Part shown: in pieces, positions 35,344 through 45,020 of the stretch
How positions within the stretch are numbered: position 1 is the first letter of the stretch
How the letters are laid out: the number at the start of each line of letters is the position of its first letter
Assembly: GCF_014649835.1 (NCBI RefSeq)
Contig: NZ_BMTU01000002.1
Location: 124,001-188,000 of the forward strand
DNA: 64,000 nt
Origin: Streptomyces pilosus
GTDB lineage: Bacteria; Actinomycetota; Actinomycetes; Streptomycetales; Streptomycetaceae
Direction: 5' to 3'
Notes under the pieces: generated by a model
Databases searched by the model: none
What the model was told of the DNA's origin: nothing
What the model saw: the letters and a program-made list of their open reading frames with translations, nothing else
Position numbers and translations under genes: made by a program

Positions 35344-37743
35344 ATGTCCATGCGCAGAGACAGGAAAATGCTCAAGGTCTCGGATACTGGCAGCGCTCAT
35401 GCCGAGCCCAATGGTTGGGCAAACAGCGGATATGTCGAAAACGTCACGGTCGTAGTCAAGGAAGCCTTCCGACCGCAGTGGCCACTGCTCGTGGGCTCTG
35501 TCCCGGTGCCCGCCTCCCAGTTCGAGCCTCGTGAAGCCTCCTCCGGTCTGCGCGAGTGGATTGACTCCGCCGACGCGACACCTTCGACAATGGTCCTGTG
35601 CGGCATGGGGGGCGTGGGCAAGACGCAGGTGGCGGCCGACTTCGCCGCGGACATGCTCGCGAAGGCTCGCTCTCAGAAGGTCGATTCAGCCTCCGTCAAC
35701 ACCGACACACAGCCGTCCGACCCTGTTGCTTCGCCACTGACGCGGATGGATCTGGTCGTCTGGGTGACTGCCGATCGCACTGAGCACATCGTGGGCACCT
35801 ACGCCCGCGCCTGGCGTGCCGTCACCGGTCTGAGTCCTTCGGGCGACGCGGACGACGAGGCTGCCCGCTTCCTCTCGTGGCTTGCCACGACTCCCCGACA
35901 GTGGCTAGTGGTTCTGGACGATGTGCCGGATGTGGGGGCATTACGGGACTGGTTGCCGCCGCGCACGGCCGGCGGACGGTGTGTGGTGACCACCCGCAGC
36001 AAGGACGCCGCCTGGCACACCGAGCACCGTGCCCGCGTGGACGTCGGCCTGTACTCCCCTGCCATGTCCAGGCGTTACCTGCAAAACGTCCTTAGGCTGC
36101 AGGGACGTGAGCAGGACGTCGCCCATCTTGAGCGCCTCGCTGACGATCTCGGCCATCTGCCGCTTGCGCTTGCGCAGGCAGCCGCCTACCTCTGCGAGGA
36201 TCGCTCTTTGACCGTCGCGCAGTACCGGGCTCTGCTCGCGGACCGCACCCTGCAGCTGGCCGACGTGCTGCCTGACGACAGTAGTCTTCCGGACACGCAG
36301 CAGCACACCGTGGCCGCTGCGTGGCACCTATCGGTACAACGAGCGAACGAGCTCGCTCCCGTGGGCCTCGCGCGTCCGCTGCTGACGGTGCTGTGCCTGC
36401 TGGACACCCACGCGGTTCCCATGGCGACGATCACTACGCCTGCCATGGTCCACTACCTCAATACGCAGCGGCTGAGCGGCCGACAACTGCCAGGTTCAGC
36501 CCATCACGCTCGACGGGCGTTGCAGGTACTACGCCGACTCAGTCTCGTGAACCTGGCGCCTCGAGGAACGGACGAGCGGGACGATTTCATCAGCATGCAC
36601 CAGCTCATCCAGCGCGCTGTACGAGAAAGGGTCCAGCCCTCGGACCTGAACACTGCGGTCCGAGCGGCAGCTGACGCTCTTGAGGAGGTGTGGCCGCCGG
36701 GCGTGGACTACGCGGACACCGCCACCGGCCGCTCCCTAATGTCCAGCGCGGAGCACCTTGTCGCGCATGACACAGCGGATGCGCTGTGGGATGCACAGGG
36801 GCCTCACCGCGTACTTACGCGGCTCGGCCTACAGTTGCAGGCCACCGGCCGCCGGGATCAGGGACTGCTGCACTACAGATCGATGCTGCGCACCGCGCGA
36901 CGGCTACTGGGCGAAAATGCTCCGGAGACCCTGTTCCTACGCAGCGACATCGCAGGGTTGCAGGCCGAGGACGGCGACGTGCCAGCGGCGGTGAAGGAGC
37001 TCCAAGCGGTGCTGGCTGCGCAACGCCGCCTTCTGGGCGACGAGCACGCGCATGTGCTGACCACGCTGAACAATCTGGCGCACTGGCGCGGCGTTACAGG
37101 GGACTATGCGGGGGCAGTCGCTGAGTACGACCGTCTCCTCGACACTCTGCAGCGACTGCCTACTCCGTCAGACGAGGTTGTTCTCGTCACTCGTCGCAAC
37201 CGCGCTCACTGCATGACCCAATGCGGACGGGAAGCCGAAGCTCTGCCGGAACTGCGCACTGTCGTCGAGGGCACCACGCGAATCAGCGGCCCGCGTCATC
37301 CTCGCACCATGGTCGCCCGCAACGCTCTGGCCAGCTGCTTGGGCCGACTGGGGCACAACGAAGAAGCGATCGAAATACTTACGCCTTTGCTGGCCGACCA
37401 GCAGACGGTGCACGGAGAGCTCCACAGCGAGGCCCTGATCACCCGCGCAAACCTCGCCCAACAACGCGGCAAGGCGGGCCACCTCGACGAGGCGGTCACA
37501 GAACTCACGGAGCTCGTAGCACTGTTCATCACCGTGTTCGGCGCCGACCAGGTACGCACCCTCACCTGCCGCACCGTACTCGCCGAGTGGACCTGGCGAG
37601 CAGGCAAGAAGGAGAGTGCCCGCGCCCAGATGGAGGACGTGGCCGACCACGCGACACGGGCTTTGGGCCCGCACCACCATGTCACCACAGACATACGCCA
37701 GATCCTGGCCTACTGGGCCGCAGACGCCGGAACTGCAGGCTGA
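35344..37743 (+). CDS. NB-ARC STAND NTPase with TPR repeats
   Basis: 799 residues. A short head (ANSGYVENVTVVVKEAFRP) leads to an NB-ARC domain: P-loop CGMGGVGKTQVAADFA (about 87), Walker B QWLVVLDDVPD (about 187), sensor RCVVTTRSKDA and the GxP-type motif HLPLALAQAAAYL. From about residue 480 the protein is a series of tetratricopeptide repeats (RLLGENAPETLFLRSDIAGL, RLLGDEHAHVLTTLNNLA, RISGPRHPRTMVARNAL). STAND-TPR proteins are ligand-triggered switches. No enzymatic effector domain is fused, so the small membrane protein upstream may serve as output. Start ATG 35344 is used; ATG 35368 has a better GGA spacing. Confidence 0.85.
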   Translation: MSMRRDRKMLKVSDTGSAHAEPNGWANSGYVENVTVVVKEAFRPQWPLLVGSVPVPASQFEPREASSGLREWIDSADATPSTMVLCGMGGVGKTQVAADFAADMLAKARSQKVDSASVNTDTQPSDPVASPLTRMDLVVWVTADRTEHIVGTYARAWRAVTGLSPSGDADDEAARFLSWLATTPRQWLVVLDDVPDVGALRDWLPPRTAGGRCVVTTRSKDAAWHTEHRARVDVGLYSPAMSRRYLQNVLRLQGREQDVAHLERLADDLGHLPLALAQAAAYLCEDRSLTVAQYRALLADRTLQLADVLPDDSSLPDTQQHTVAAAWHLSVQRANELAPVGLARPLLTVLCLLDTHAVPMATITTPAMVHYLNTQRLSGRQLPGSAHHARRALQVLRRLSLVNLAPRGTDERDDFISMHQLIQRAVRERVQPSDLNTAVRAAADALEEVWPPGVDYADTATGRSLMSSAEHLVAHDTADALWDAQGPHRVLTRLGLQLQATGRRDQGLLHYRSMLRTARRLLGENAPETLFLRSDIAGLQAEDGDVPAAVKELQAVLAAQRRLLGDEHAHVLTTLNNLAHWRGVTGDYAGAVAEYDRLLDTLQRLPTPSDEVVLVTRRNRAHCMTQCGREAEALPELRTVVEGTTRISGPRHPRTMVARNALASCLGRLGHNEEAIEILTPLLADQQTVHGELHSEALITRANLAQQRGKAGHLDEAVTELTELVALFITVFGADQVRTLTCRTVLAEWTWRAGKKESARAQMEDVADHATRALGPHHHVTTDIRQILAYWAADAGTAG

Positions 37744-38184
37744 CAGGCCGCCCGGCTGTCGTCCGGGGAGAGGGAGTTCGGACAGCTGGAATACACCCGG
37801 AGGCATCCCTCCTCAGAAGGCCCGCCCCTGCCCCAAACCACTTGCCGATCAGAGTGTGGATGGGCCTTGACCCCGGATCCTGGACACGGGTTATGCGGCT
37901 GGTGTCAGCGTAGTTGATGTTGCTTCGGGAGCTGTCTCGCCGGCCGGTGCTGGTCCAGACGGGCTCGGCCGCTTCCGCGCGCATGGCGCCGGTGAGGCCG
38001 TCGAGGTGCTGGACTGCCTCACCGAGCGAAGTGGACCGGTCCGACGATGGATGGTTACCCCTGTGCGGCACGTGAAGAAAACGTGTGAGGGGGAGGGCGG
38101 TCATAGCCGTATCCTCTAGAGGGACATGACGAAACAACCCTTCCGGTCGGCTGCTAGAACCGCACGAGAGGCGGGCGACCCAAG
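37744..38184. other. Intergenic region without recognised gene
   Basis: About 440 bp. A minus-strand reading near 37850-38040 (phrases like TGAMRAEAAEPVWTSTGRR) could be debris of a mobile element, but I cannot assign it. No clear terminator hairpin was found. Confidence 0.3.
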
Positions 38185-38329
38185 GTGATGATTGATTACA
38201 ACGTCAGCGACCACTGGTCCGCTGATGATCCGGCCTGGTTGAAGTCCCTCGTGTCGTCACTCGACCGGCACCACGGCGTGAGCACCATTCTGCCGCTCCG
38301 CCGTACTCGCAGAAGAGGTCCTGCAGTGG

Positions 38330-40105
38330 GTGGAGCTTGCCAGCGGCGTCGATGCCTGGAAGAACACCGCCAACCGGAAGTCGCTGCGGCTCGACCTCGA
38401 CGAATCCATCAACATGCTTGGCGCGTCACTTCGCGCGCACATCGGCGCATCACTCGCACAGTTCCAAGCCGCCTTCTCGCAGCTCACCGGGAGCCCCACG
38501 AGGGTCTTGGCGCAGCCGCCGGGCACCCGCACCGACGCTGTCTGGACCAGCGTCACCAAAGCCGCGAAGGACCTCCTCGGGACGCTTGACGCAGACGAAG
38601 CTGTCCGCGCCAGCTGGGATGACCTCGTGGCCACGGCTCAAAACCGTGCCCTGGGGGGCCGGGAGTACCGCCCGATTGCCGAACTGCTCTTCGACCAACT
38701 ACGCAGGCGCGGACTCAGCGCGAAGTGGATCTTCCGCGACCTGATCTCGGTGATCGCATTCGGCCGTGATCCCTACGCCATTCCCATCGGCCAGAGCAGC
38801 GTGCCGCTGCAGGAGCGGATCGCGAACGCCCGAACTCACGTCGGCACTCCGGCACAAGTCGAGCCGGTCGTGGTGTGGCTCGGCTACCAGGGTGAGGTTT
38901 TCATGCACCTCTCCGCTGGGCGGGTGACCTTCATCAATGCCCACTGGGCGGTACCCAACGCAAGGCCCGAAGGCCAAGACTTCGAGCACAAGGAAGAGCT
39001 CTGGGAGCTGGTGCGGAGTGATGATCTCTTCAAGGTCGCGAAGATGGTCGGCGAGGAGTCCGACGTGGACTTCCTGGTGCGCGTCGACCTCGGCACGACC
39101 ACGGCGGCGGGCGCATTGGACCGCGCCGTTCGCATTGTGAACACGATCCTCAACGTCTCGATACACAACTCTGGCGGGATCCGCCCGCACCTCGCCCAGC
39201 ACGCGGTGCTGCGCTCCGGTAAGGCCGGCTCTCTCAACTCTTTCGTTTCCCCGCGCGAGACGGGCTTCCCCCGTGATCACTACGGCGCGGGTATCACCGC
39301 GGACGCGATCGCGAAGCACGGGCCGCGCATCGCCTCGGCGCTGGCCCGCGAAGAGCTTCCCCGGTTCCTCGCGGCCGCACTCGAAGCGCAGACAATCGCC
39401 GACCGCCCCTTCGGCCGCGACATGGCTCTGCGCAAGCCTTCCGAAGCCGACATCAGCAGCGTAATTCCGCTCGCGGACCGTGTGGTGCAACACGTCGCGG
39501 CGCACGCTGCGCTCGGCCCCAACGACCTATTCGATCTCCTCGGCAAGCATTGGCCCCATGCTCGGTGGCTTACCGACGTGCAGCGAGCCGTTGGCATGTG
39601 CCTGCTCGGCGTTGGGAACCGAAGTGAACTGCTCAGCGAGCTGACCGGGGAGTGGCTCGCGAAGAACCCGCCACGCCCGTGGCTTCTGTTCGTCGCTGAC
39701 CGCTCTGGCGATCTCCTCTCGCTCTGCCGCATCGAGTCCGAGCGCGCCTGGATCAGGCGGATGTTCGCCAGCGTGAGCGACCACAGCGAGTACCGCGCCC
39801 TGATCGCGTACTACACCGCCGAAGGCGCCGTGCTGGAGGCCCGACGCCGTCGTGTCCGAAATGCCCTGGTGCATGGGAACCCCACCAGCTTCGCGATTGT
39901 CGAGTCAGTGCGCGAGTACGCCGAGTTCCTGAGCCGCAGCGCACTCAACCGCGGCTTCGAGTCCTATGTTCAGGGCACGGCCCCCGCTGCCGCACTCGCG
40001 CAGCAGGCTGATCAGGTCACGGCGATGCAGGGCGGCCAAGACGCCGCCAGCTACTGGCGGGCTCGGCTCGTCACCAGAGCTTCACCGGGCGCAGAGTCAT
40101 CGTAG
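38330..40105 (+). CDS. HEPN-motif protein, N-terminus possibly frameshifted
   Basis: 591 residues from GTG 38330. The C-terminal region contains RRVRNALVHGNP (about residue 525), a textbook RNxxxH HEPN ribonuclease site, followed by FAIVESVREYAEFL. The large N-terminal part is unassigned and may be a sensor. Upstream, from GTG 38185 or ATG 38188, another frame encodes about 35 natural-looking residues (IDYNVSDHWSADDPAWLKSL). Joining this to AVLAEEVLQWVELASG needs a one-base shift near 38290-38303. The gene may therefore be a recent frameshift mutant, or may initiate at 38330. It stands alone between the STAND pair and a decayed IS. Confidence 0.6.
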   Translation: MELASGVDAWKNTANRKSLRLDLDESINMLGASLRAHIGASLAQFQAAFSQLTGSPTRVLAQPPGTRTDAVWTSVTKAAKDLLGTLDADEAVRASWDDLVATAQNRALGGREYRPIAELLFDQLRRRGLSAKWIFRDLISVIAFGRDPYAIPIGQSSVPLQERIANARTHVGTPAQVEPVVVWLGYQGEVFMHLSAGRVTFINAHWAVPNARPEGQDFEHKEELWELVRSDDLFKVAKMVGEESDVDFLVRVDLGTTTAAGALDRAVRIVNTILNVSIHNSGGIRPHLAQHAVLRSGKAGSLNSFVSPRETGFPRDHYGAGITADAIAKHGPRIASALAREELPRFLAAALEAQTIADRPFGRDMALRKPSEADISSVIPLADRVVQHVAAHAALGPNDLFDLLGKHWPHARWLTDVQRAVGMCLLGVGNRSELLSELTGEWLAKNPPRPWLLFVADRSGDLLSLCRIESERAWIRRMFASVSDHSEYRALIAYYTAEGAVLEARRRRVRNALVHGNPTSFAIVESVREYAEFLSRSALNRGFESYVQGTAPAAALAQQADQVTAMQGGQDAASYWRARLVTRASPGAESS

Positions 40106-40114
40106 GCTGTCTTA

Positions 40115-41136
40115 CAAGTTGGTGCGTGATAGCGGGTGAGGCGTGTTTGGCCTGCTCGTGGCCTATTTTTAGTCGTGGCGGTGCGGTCGGATACGAGGTT
40201 GGCGATGGCGCGGTAGGTGTCGGGCAGACGGTCGCGCCGGTGGGTCCAGCGCGTCAGTTGCTTCCAGCGTTTGTGGTCGGCGAGGGCGCGTTCGACGGTG
40301 ATGCGGTCGGAGGAGTGCCAGTGGCGCTCACGTTCCCACTGTTCGACTCTGCCGGGCAGTGCTCCTGGCCGCGGTTTCTCGGCGGTGTGATGGCTTGTCC
40401 GCAGTGGTCGCGGCTCAGGCCGAGGTAGCCGTCGTCCAGCAGGACCTCGACGTCGGGGAAGTGATGGAAGCAGATGGCGATGCCTTCGTTGCGGGCGGCC
40501 GTCGCGTCGTGCATACGATCAGGTCGCAGGGCATCGGCCCATAACGTGCGGCCCCGCCAGTCGGCGATGACGGTGGCTTTCATAGTGTTCTGTTTCTTCT
40601 TGCCCGAGACGAATGCGCGTCGTCCGCCGCGGTCGGCGGACCTGGACTTCGGTGGCGTCCAAACGCAGTTCGGTGCCTTCGGCATGGGCGTAGGCGAACA
40701 CGTCCGTCAGCGTCCGAAGGCGCAGGCCGGGACGGTCGGGGACCGCACATCCCCGCTTGGCCAGGAGCGGTCGTATCTCTGTGATCTCGCGGGTGATGGT
40801 GGAGCGGTCGACGCCGAACAGCAGTCCCAGCACCGCGTGCGACAGGTCGTGTCGCAGATGGATCAGCGTGGCCACCAACCGGTCGACGAACACCAGTTGG
40901 TGCCGGGCGCCGGCGCCCTCGGCTCGTTTCCTGGCCCCGCCCCGCGCAGCATGACGGCGACCTTCAATGTCGGCCTGCCACGGCACCGCCAACTCCTCGA
41001 TCAGAAAGCGAGATGACACCGAGAGATCCCCGTGAACAACTGATGCGCCAGCACCGCTCGATTGACCGTGATCGCCACACTTGGATCATGCCACCGGCCA
41101 GGTACAGTGCCTCACCCGCTATCACGCACCAACTCG
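40115..41136 (-). mobile_element. Decayed IS5-family insertion sequence
   Basis: About 1022 bp. Ends carry a 26-bp inverted repeat beginning AGTTGGTGCGTGATAGCGGG (40117-40142 and its complement ending at 41134), extended by two bases. TTA flanks both sides (40112-40114 and 41137-41139), matching the TNA duplication of the IS1031 group. The transposase is broken in several places. It lies near the right end of element A. Confidence 0.75.
40143..41019 (-). pseudogene. IS5-family transposase, multiply frameshifted
   Basis: The N-terminal part (SSRFLIEELAVPWQADIEG, helix-turn-helix LLFGVDRSTITREITEI, first Asp in LRLDATEVQVRRP) is in one frame. GGRRAFVSGKKKQNTMKATV and VLLDDGYLGLSRDHCGQAI are in a second. 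The Glu region (SSDRITVERALADHKRWKQL) is in a third. At least two frameshifts make it inactive. Confidence 0.8.
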
Positions 41137-41446
41137 TTAAAGGGGATTCTCAGACGCCTTCTAATGCCTTGGGGCCGGATGAAGCCCCCTGTCGGGTGCG
41201 TTGACCGTCTTCCAGGTCGACGCGGAGGGTGGCTCCGTGCTCGACGAAGTGCGCACCTGGCGCATCGTCAGGTCAGTCAGCATCTGGTCAGCATGAGTCC
41301 TCGTCCGTTCCGAGACAGGGGTTTGAGCGGGTGCTTGGTCGGCGATGGCGCAGCGGCCTGGATTACATGGAAGCGCAGGCGAGGAGCCTTCTTGCCCGAG
41401 TGAAGTCGATGTTCTTTGGCGTCTTCGAGTCCGACGAGTGCCGGTG
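41137..41446. other. Right end of element A
   Basis: Non-coding; contains a GGTCAG/GTCAGCAT repeat pair (41269-41294) like those at the left ends. It leads into the imitation panD leader. Confidence 0.5.
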
Positions 41447-41542
41447 TACAGTGAACAGTGCCCCTGACCTGCAGAAAGCTGGCGGGGAGCCGTCTTCTAG
41501 GAGTCCAAAGTGCTGCGAACTTTGATCAAGTCCAAGATCTAG
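41447..41542 (+). pseudogene. Element-borne imitation of the panD leader and start (hybrid attachment site)
   Basis: TACAGT (41447), the leader hairpin (41461-41487) and GTG CTG CGA ACT TTG ATC AAG TCC AAG ATC TAG (41510-41542; VLRTLIKSKI) mirror the native panD promoter, leader and first ten codons, with many base differences. I read it as the right end of element A, carrying a replacement 5' end for panD. That was then interrupted again when element B inserted at the same core. Confidence 0.75.
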
Positions 41543-41555
41543 CGTTTGGGTGTTT
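41526..41555 (+). repeat. Attachment-site copy between elements A and B
   Basis: Identical 30 bp to 12455-12484. After it the sequence stays nearly identical to the left end of element A through the integrase gene. Confidence 0.75.
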
Positions 41556-41693
41556 TCGCAGGTCAGGGCCCTGATTGCCGCCTCCAGGTCAGCAAAAGGT
41601 CAGCATCAGGCCGGACGGTGTCCGGCTTGCTGACCTGCACCTGTGGCAGGGGCCTGCTGTGCCGCCCGGCGCCCTGCTCGGAAGGCTTGATGC

Positions 41694-42830
41694 GTGGCTC
41701 GACAGCTCGCTCGTGGGATGGGGTCGTTCTTCAAGGAGTGCGGTTGTTCCAGGCCGACCCGTTGCTCGCACCCGTACACGATTCGGTTCAGGGACGCTCT
41801 CGGCAGGCAGCGTGAAGAGGCTGGCTTCGGCACGCAGGACGACGCGATCGAGCGCCTTACGCAGATCTATGCGGAGAAAAAGAAGACGGCGCCGTCCGTT
41901 GCCGAGGCCCGCCGGGAACTCGGTCAGCAGACGGTCGCGGAATACGCGAAGCAGTGGCGGCCGCGGCAGCGGAGGATGACGGAATACTCCACGGGCTGGC
42001 ACGTCGACAGCTCCATCAACGTGCACATCATCCCTCGTCTCGGATCAAGGAAGCTGAACTCTGTCACGCCGATCGTGGTCGAGCGTTTCCTGGACGAGTT
42101 GGAGGCCGATGGGGTGGGCCGCGGGAACCAGGTGAACATCTTCCGCACTCTGAAGGCGATATTGCGGGACGCCTATGGCAAGGGGGCCATGGCGGACGAT
42201 CCTGTGAAGGGAGTCCAGGAGCCGGAGTACGTCCGCCAGAAGGTGGTCATCCCGCCCCTCGACCAAGTGAAGAAGGCGCTGACTGCCGCTGACGAGTATC
42301 TCGCGCTTGAGATCGTCATGATGGTGGGCTGTGGTTTGCGAAACGGGGAAGCCCGGGCAGTGAACGTCAACAACGTTGTGGCGGATGACGTCTACCGAGT
42401 GCATGAGCAGATCCACTCCAACACGCACAGGCCGGCGAAGCTGAAGCACCGCAAGGCGGGGGAGTTCCGGGAGGTCCCTCTGCCGCGCTCAGTGCGGGAA
42501 GCTATCGAGCGGTACGAGGATAAGCACAGCACCACGCAGGATGGCTATCTCCTGCGCGGCCCAAGCGGCTACTACACGGAACCGATGGAACGCCGCCGTG
42601 TGCAGAAGCTCTTCAGGAACCTCCCCGCGGCGGACGGTGTCGGCATGTACAGCTTCCGGCACTACTTCGCCTCGAACGCGCTCGGGAACGGAATACCGAT
42701 CACCGACGTGGCCGAATGGATGGGGCACAAGTCCATTGAGGAGACGTATCGGACCTACCGGCACCTGATGCCTGGGAGCATTGCGAAGGCGGCTCGCATT
42801 TTGGATGCCGGCCTTTGGGAGGCGGCTTGA
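41694..42830 (+). CDS. int: Tyrosine recombinase / integrase of element B
   Basis: 378 residues, about 95% identical (roughly 19 substitutions by eye) to the integrase at 12623, with the same GTG start, upstream spacing and catalytic residues (GCGLRNGEA, YSFRHYFASN, ETYRTYRHL). Differences are scattered and include LAYV to LDQV and KELP to RNLP. The very similar protein explains why a second element landed at the same panD core. The two genes plus their upstream regions form a direct repeat of about 1.3 kb. Confidence 0.93.
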   Translation: MARQLARGMGSFFKECGCSRPTRCSHPYTIRFRDALGRQREEAGFGTQDDAIERLTQIYAEKKKTAPSVAEARRELGQQTVAEYAKQWRPRQRRMTEYSTGWHVDSSINVHIIPRLGSRKLNSVTPIVVERFLDELEADGVGRGNQVNIFRTLKAILRDAYGKGAMADDPVKGVQEPEYVRQKVVIPPLDQVKKALTAADEYLALEIVMMVGCGLRNGEARAVNVNNVVADDVYRVHEQIHSNTHRPAKLKHRKAGEFREVPLPRSVREAIERYEDKHSTTQDGYLLRGPSGYYTEPMERRRVQKLFRNLPAADGVGMYSFRHYFASNALGNGIPITDVAEWMGHKSIEETYRTYRHLMPGSIAKAARILDAGLWEAA

Positions 42831-43037
42831 TCCCAGATTTGCGAAGATCCGCAACACCGGCTCGACCGGCTCGTGAGGGCTGGGTGATCTCCGAGGACGT
42901 GTGAAGGTGCTGGTCACAGCCACTCGTTGAGGACTGCGACCAGCGAGCTGTTCCGCCGTCAGGATTCTGTCCACAGCCAGGAACCGGGCCTGCTCCTCGA
43001 GGTAGGCGCCGAGTTCGTCGACGTCGCCCGCCTGCCG

Positions 43038-44420
43038 TCAGGAGCGATGGGCTTCACAACATGCCCCGGGTGTCGTGGCTGGCGGGGTCGCTGTGAAGAA
43101 GGCGTCCAGCACTTTCGTGATGCGGCAGCGCTCTTGGTGCGAGAGCAGCGATGCGTCGAGGTGCTGCAGTACTTCCTCGCCCAAAGCGGAGGTAAGGACG
43201 AGCCAGCGCAGGAACACGCCGAAGGCCGTGCACCGGACGGTGAACAGCTCCTCGTCAGTGATGGGCGTCTGATCTTCTCCATGGGCGTACCGGGAGCGAC
43301 GCGTGTAGGCGCGCTTGATCGTCTTGTACACGGCTAGGCGGTCTTCGTCCCGGGTCCACAGCGCAGCCGACCGCTGGCTGGTCCGGCGTCGGCTGTCGCC
43401 GCTGCCGTCGGCGGCCGCGACGGCCTCCATTGCGATCACGTAGTCGAGCAGCACGTCATCTGCTTCTGACTCATCGACGTAGGTGCCTCCCATGGTGCGC
43501 TGCGCGGCCCGCACCAAGCGGTTGGCCGCGCTGGCCAGTGCTCTCGCAGTCGGGGCAGACCGTCCGTCCTTGACGGTGCGGGACCGCACCGTGCTGATCA
43601 TGCCGTGGACTTCGTGCAGAAATGCGGTAAGACCCGGCACCGCAGATGGTGGAACGTGGTAGCCGAACGCGCGGTGCACCTCGCCTACTTCCTCGCCGGT
43701 GTGGTCGAAGTACGGCTCGATGTGTGGCGAGCCAGCACGGAGCTCGCTGTGGCGTCCGGGCTCGACGCGGAAGTACGCCTCGGGGTGCACACTCTCCTCG
43801 GGGTTCCACAGCTGCAGGGCCAGCAGCGGCTCAAGGTGCCGACGCTCGGGGCGCTGATCAAGGTCCGGCAGCCAGGAGCGACCACGCGCGAGGGCCTGGC
43901 CGGGCAGGCTCTGCTGCAGGAAGGTCGATCCGCCGAGCGTGTCGGGATCGAGGTCCGGGTTGCGGATGAAGCGGTGCATGGATGGCAGGGGCATCAGCTG
44001 AGCGAGACTCGTGGCGCTAACGGTCTGCAGCCGATATTCCCCCAGCGCCAAGTCTGTCCCTCGTGGAAGGTCGATGTCCAGCAGGATCCAGGTCTGTGCC
44101 TCGGGCGCCGCGGCCATGCAGAGGGCTGTGAAATCCGCTGTCAGGTCGTCCAGGCTCATCAGGGTCCCGGTGGCAGCGGCCTCGGCCACCTGCTCCAGGC
44201 CGGTCATGGCGAGCAGGACCTCATCGTCGAGCGCTGACCCGTCCTTGCCGTACAGGTCCGGGCGCCGGGAGACCGGCGCGAGGCCAGCCACCACCGTACG
44301 GACCTGGTCCCAAGCTGCACGTCTGCTCAGCTCTGTGACGGACCACTCTCGGGGCGGCTGCTGACGGAGATCGTCCAGCCACGCCTGCAGAACACCCCGT
44401 ACCGTTTCGTGCTCATTCAT
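43038..44420 (-). CDS. ApeA-like HEPN protein
   Basis: 460 residues. The C-terminal third has the Apea-like HEPN pattern: DYVIAMEAVAAADGSGDS, SQRSAALWTRDEDRLAVYKTIKRAY, and then RRSRYAHGED, whose R-x4-H fits the HEPN ribonuclease site. The N-terminal 280 residues are unassigned. ApeA-type proteins are single-gene abortive-infection systems that cleave RNA. It is the first cargo gene after the element B integrase and converges on it. The start ATG opens NEHETVRGVLQAWLDDL. Confidence 0.7.
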   Translation of the reverse strand: MNEHETVRGVLQAWLDDLRQQPPREWSVTELSRRAAWDQVRTVVAGLAPVSRRPDLYGKDGSALDDEVLLAMTGLEQVAEAAATGTLMSLDDLTADFTALCMAAAPEAQTWILLDIDLPRGTDLALGEYRLQTVSATSLAQLMPLPSMHRFIRNPDLDPDTLGGSTFLQQSLPGQALARGRSWLPDLDQRPERRHLEPLLALQLWNPEESVHPEAYFRVEPGRHSELRAGSPHIEPYFDHTGEEVGEVHRAFGYHVPPSAVPGLTAFLHEVHGMISTVRSRTVKDGRSAPTARALASAANRLVRAAQRTMGGTYVDESEADDVLLDYVIAMEAVAAADGSGDSRRRTSQRSAALWTRDEDRLAVYKTIKRAYTRRSRYAHGEDQTPITDEELFTVRCTAFGVFLRWLVLTSALGEEVLQHLDASLLSHQERCRITKVLDAFFTATPPATTPGACCEAHRS

Positions 44421-45020
44421 GGACCCACGCTAGAGACATGAACGCCTTAGCGGCGAGGCAAATTGAGCGCCAGTGACTACCGGGAGGGCTACCCGCTGCA
44501 GCACTGAGACCTGTTGGCCGACATGAGTGAATTGACTCCAGTCGTGTGCCTCATGCCAGCGTCCACCCACCGTACGCCCAGCGGCACCGTGCGCTGGCCA
44601 GTCGCTGGATGTGGGGTCGAGCAGAGTCGGCGGAAGTCAGTCCCGTGCCGAGCGTCGCCGGGCAGCACCGGCGACTCCACCGTGGCCGCTTTGTGGCCTC
44701 CAGGGCACATCGCCGCCATCAGTACCGGGTGCGCTGAGCATTTGGGTCCCGAAACAGCGCCGGGATCAGCAGCACCTCGCGACGGACCGGGAAGTCACGC
44801 CACTCCGCGGTAGCCGCGTGGTGCCACCGATCGCTGTCAGCGTGCCCGCCGGAATCGGCAAGGCCCCATTGATCAACACAGATGTAGGACGGGGCGGATC
44901 AGAGTGTGTTCGGGGACCCGGGCGAGGGGAGCGCTGCCGCGCTGTGAGCAGTTCGTGGAAGGGAGACGGGCAATCGTTGGCCCGGATATGGTCCAGATCT
45001 TGGGGGACCCGACCGCGGGC
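44421..45020. other. Intergenic region without recognised gene
   Basis: 600 bp between two leftward genes. Short open frames exist on both strands but have unnatural composition. Nothing supportable was found. Confidence 0.4.

Noticed and set aside
37682..38137. Possible protein gene on the minus strand between the STAND and HEPN genes
   Set aside because: Part looks protein-like but it overlaps the STAND gene end, lacks a ribosome binding site and matches no family I know.
44489..45020. Short open frames between the ApeA-like and HNH genes
   Set aside because: Low-complexity Arg/Pro/Ser-rich translations without start signals.
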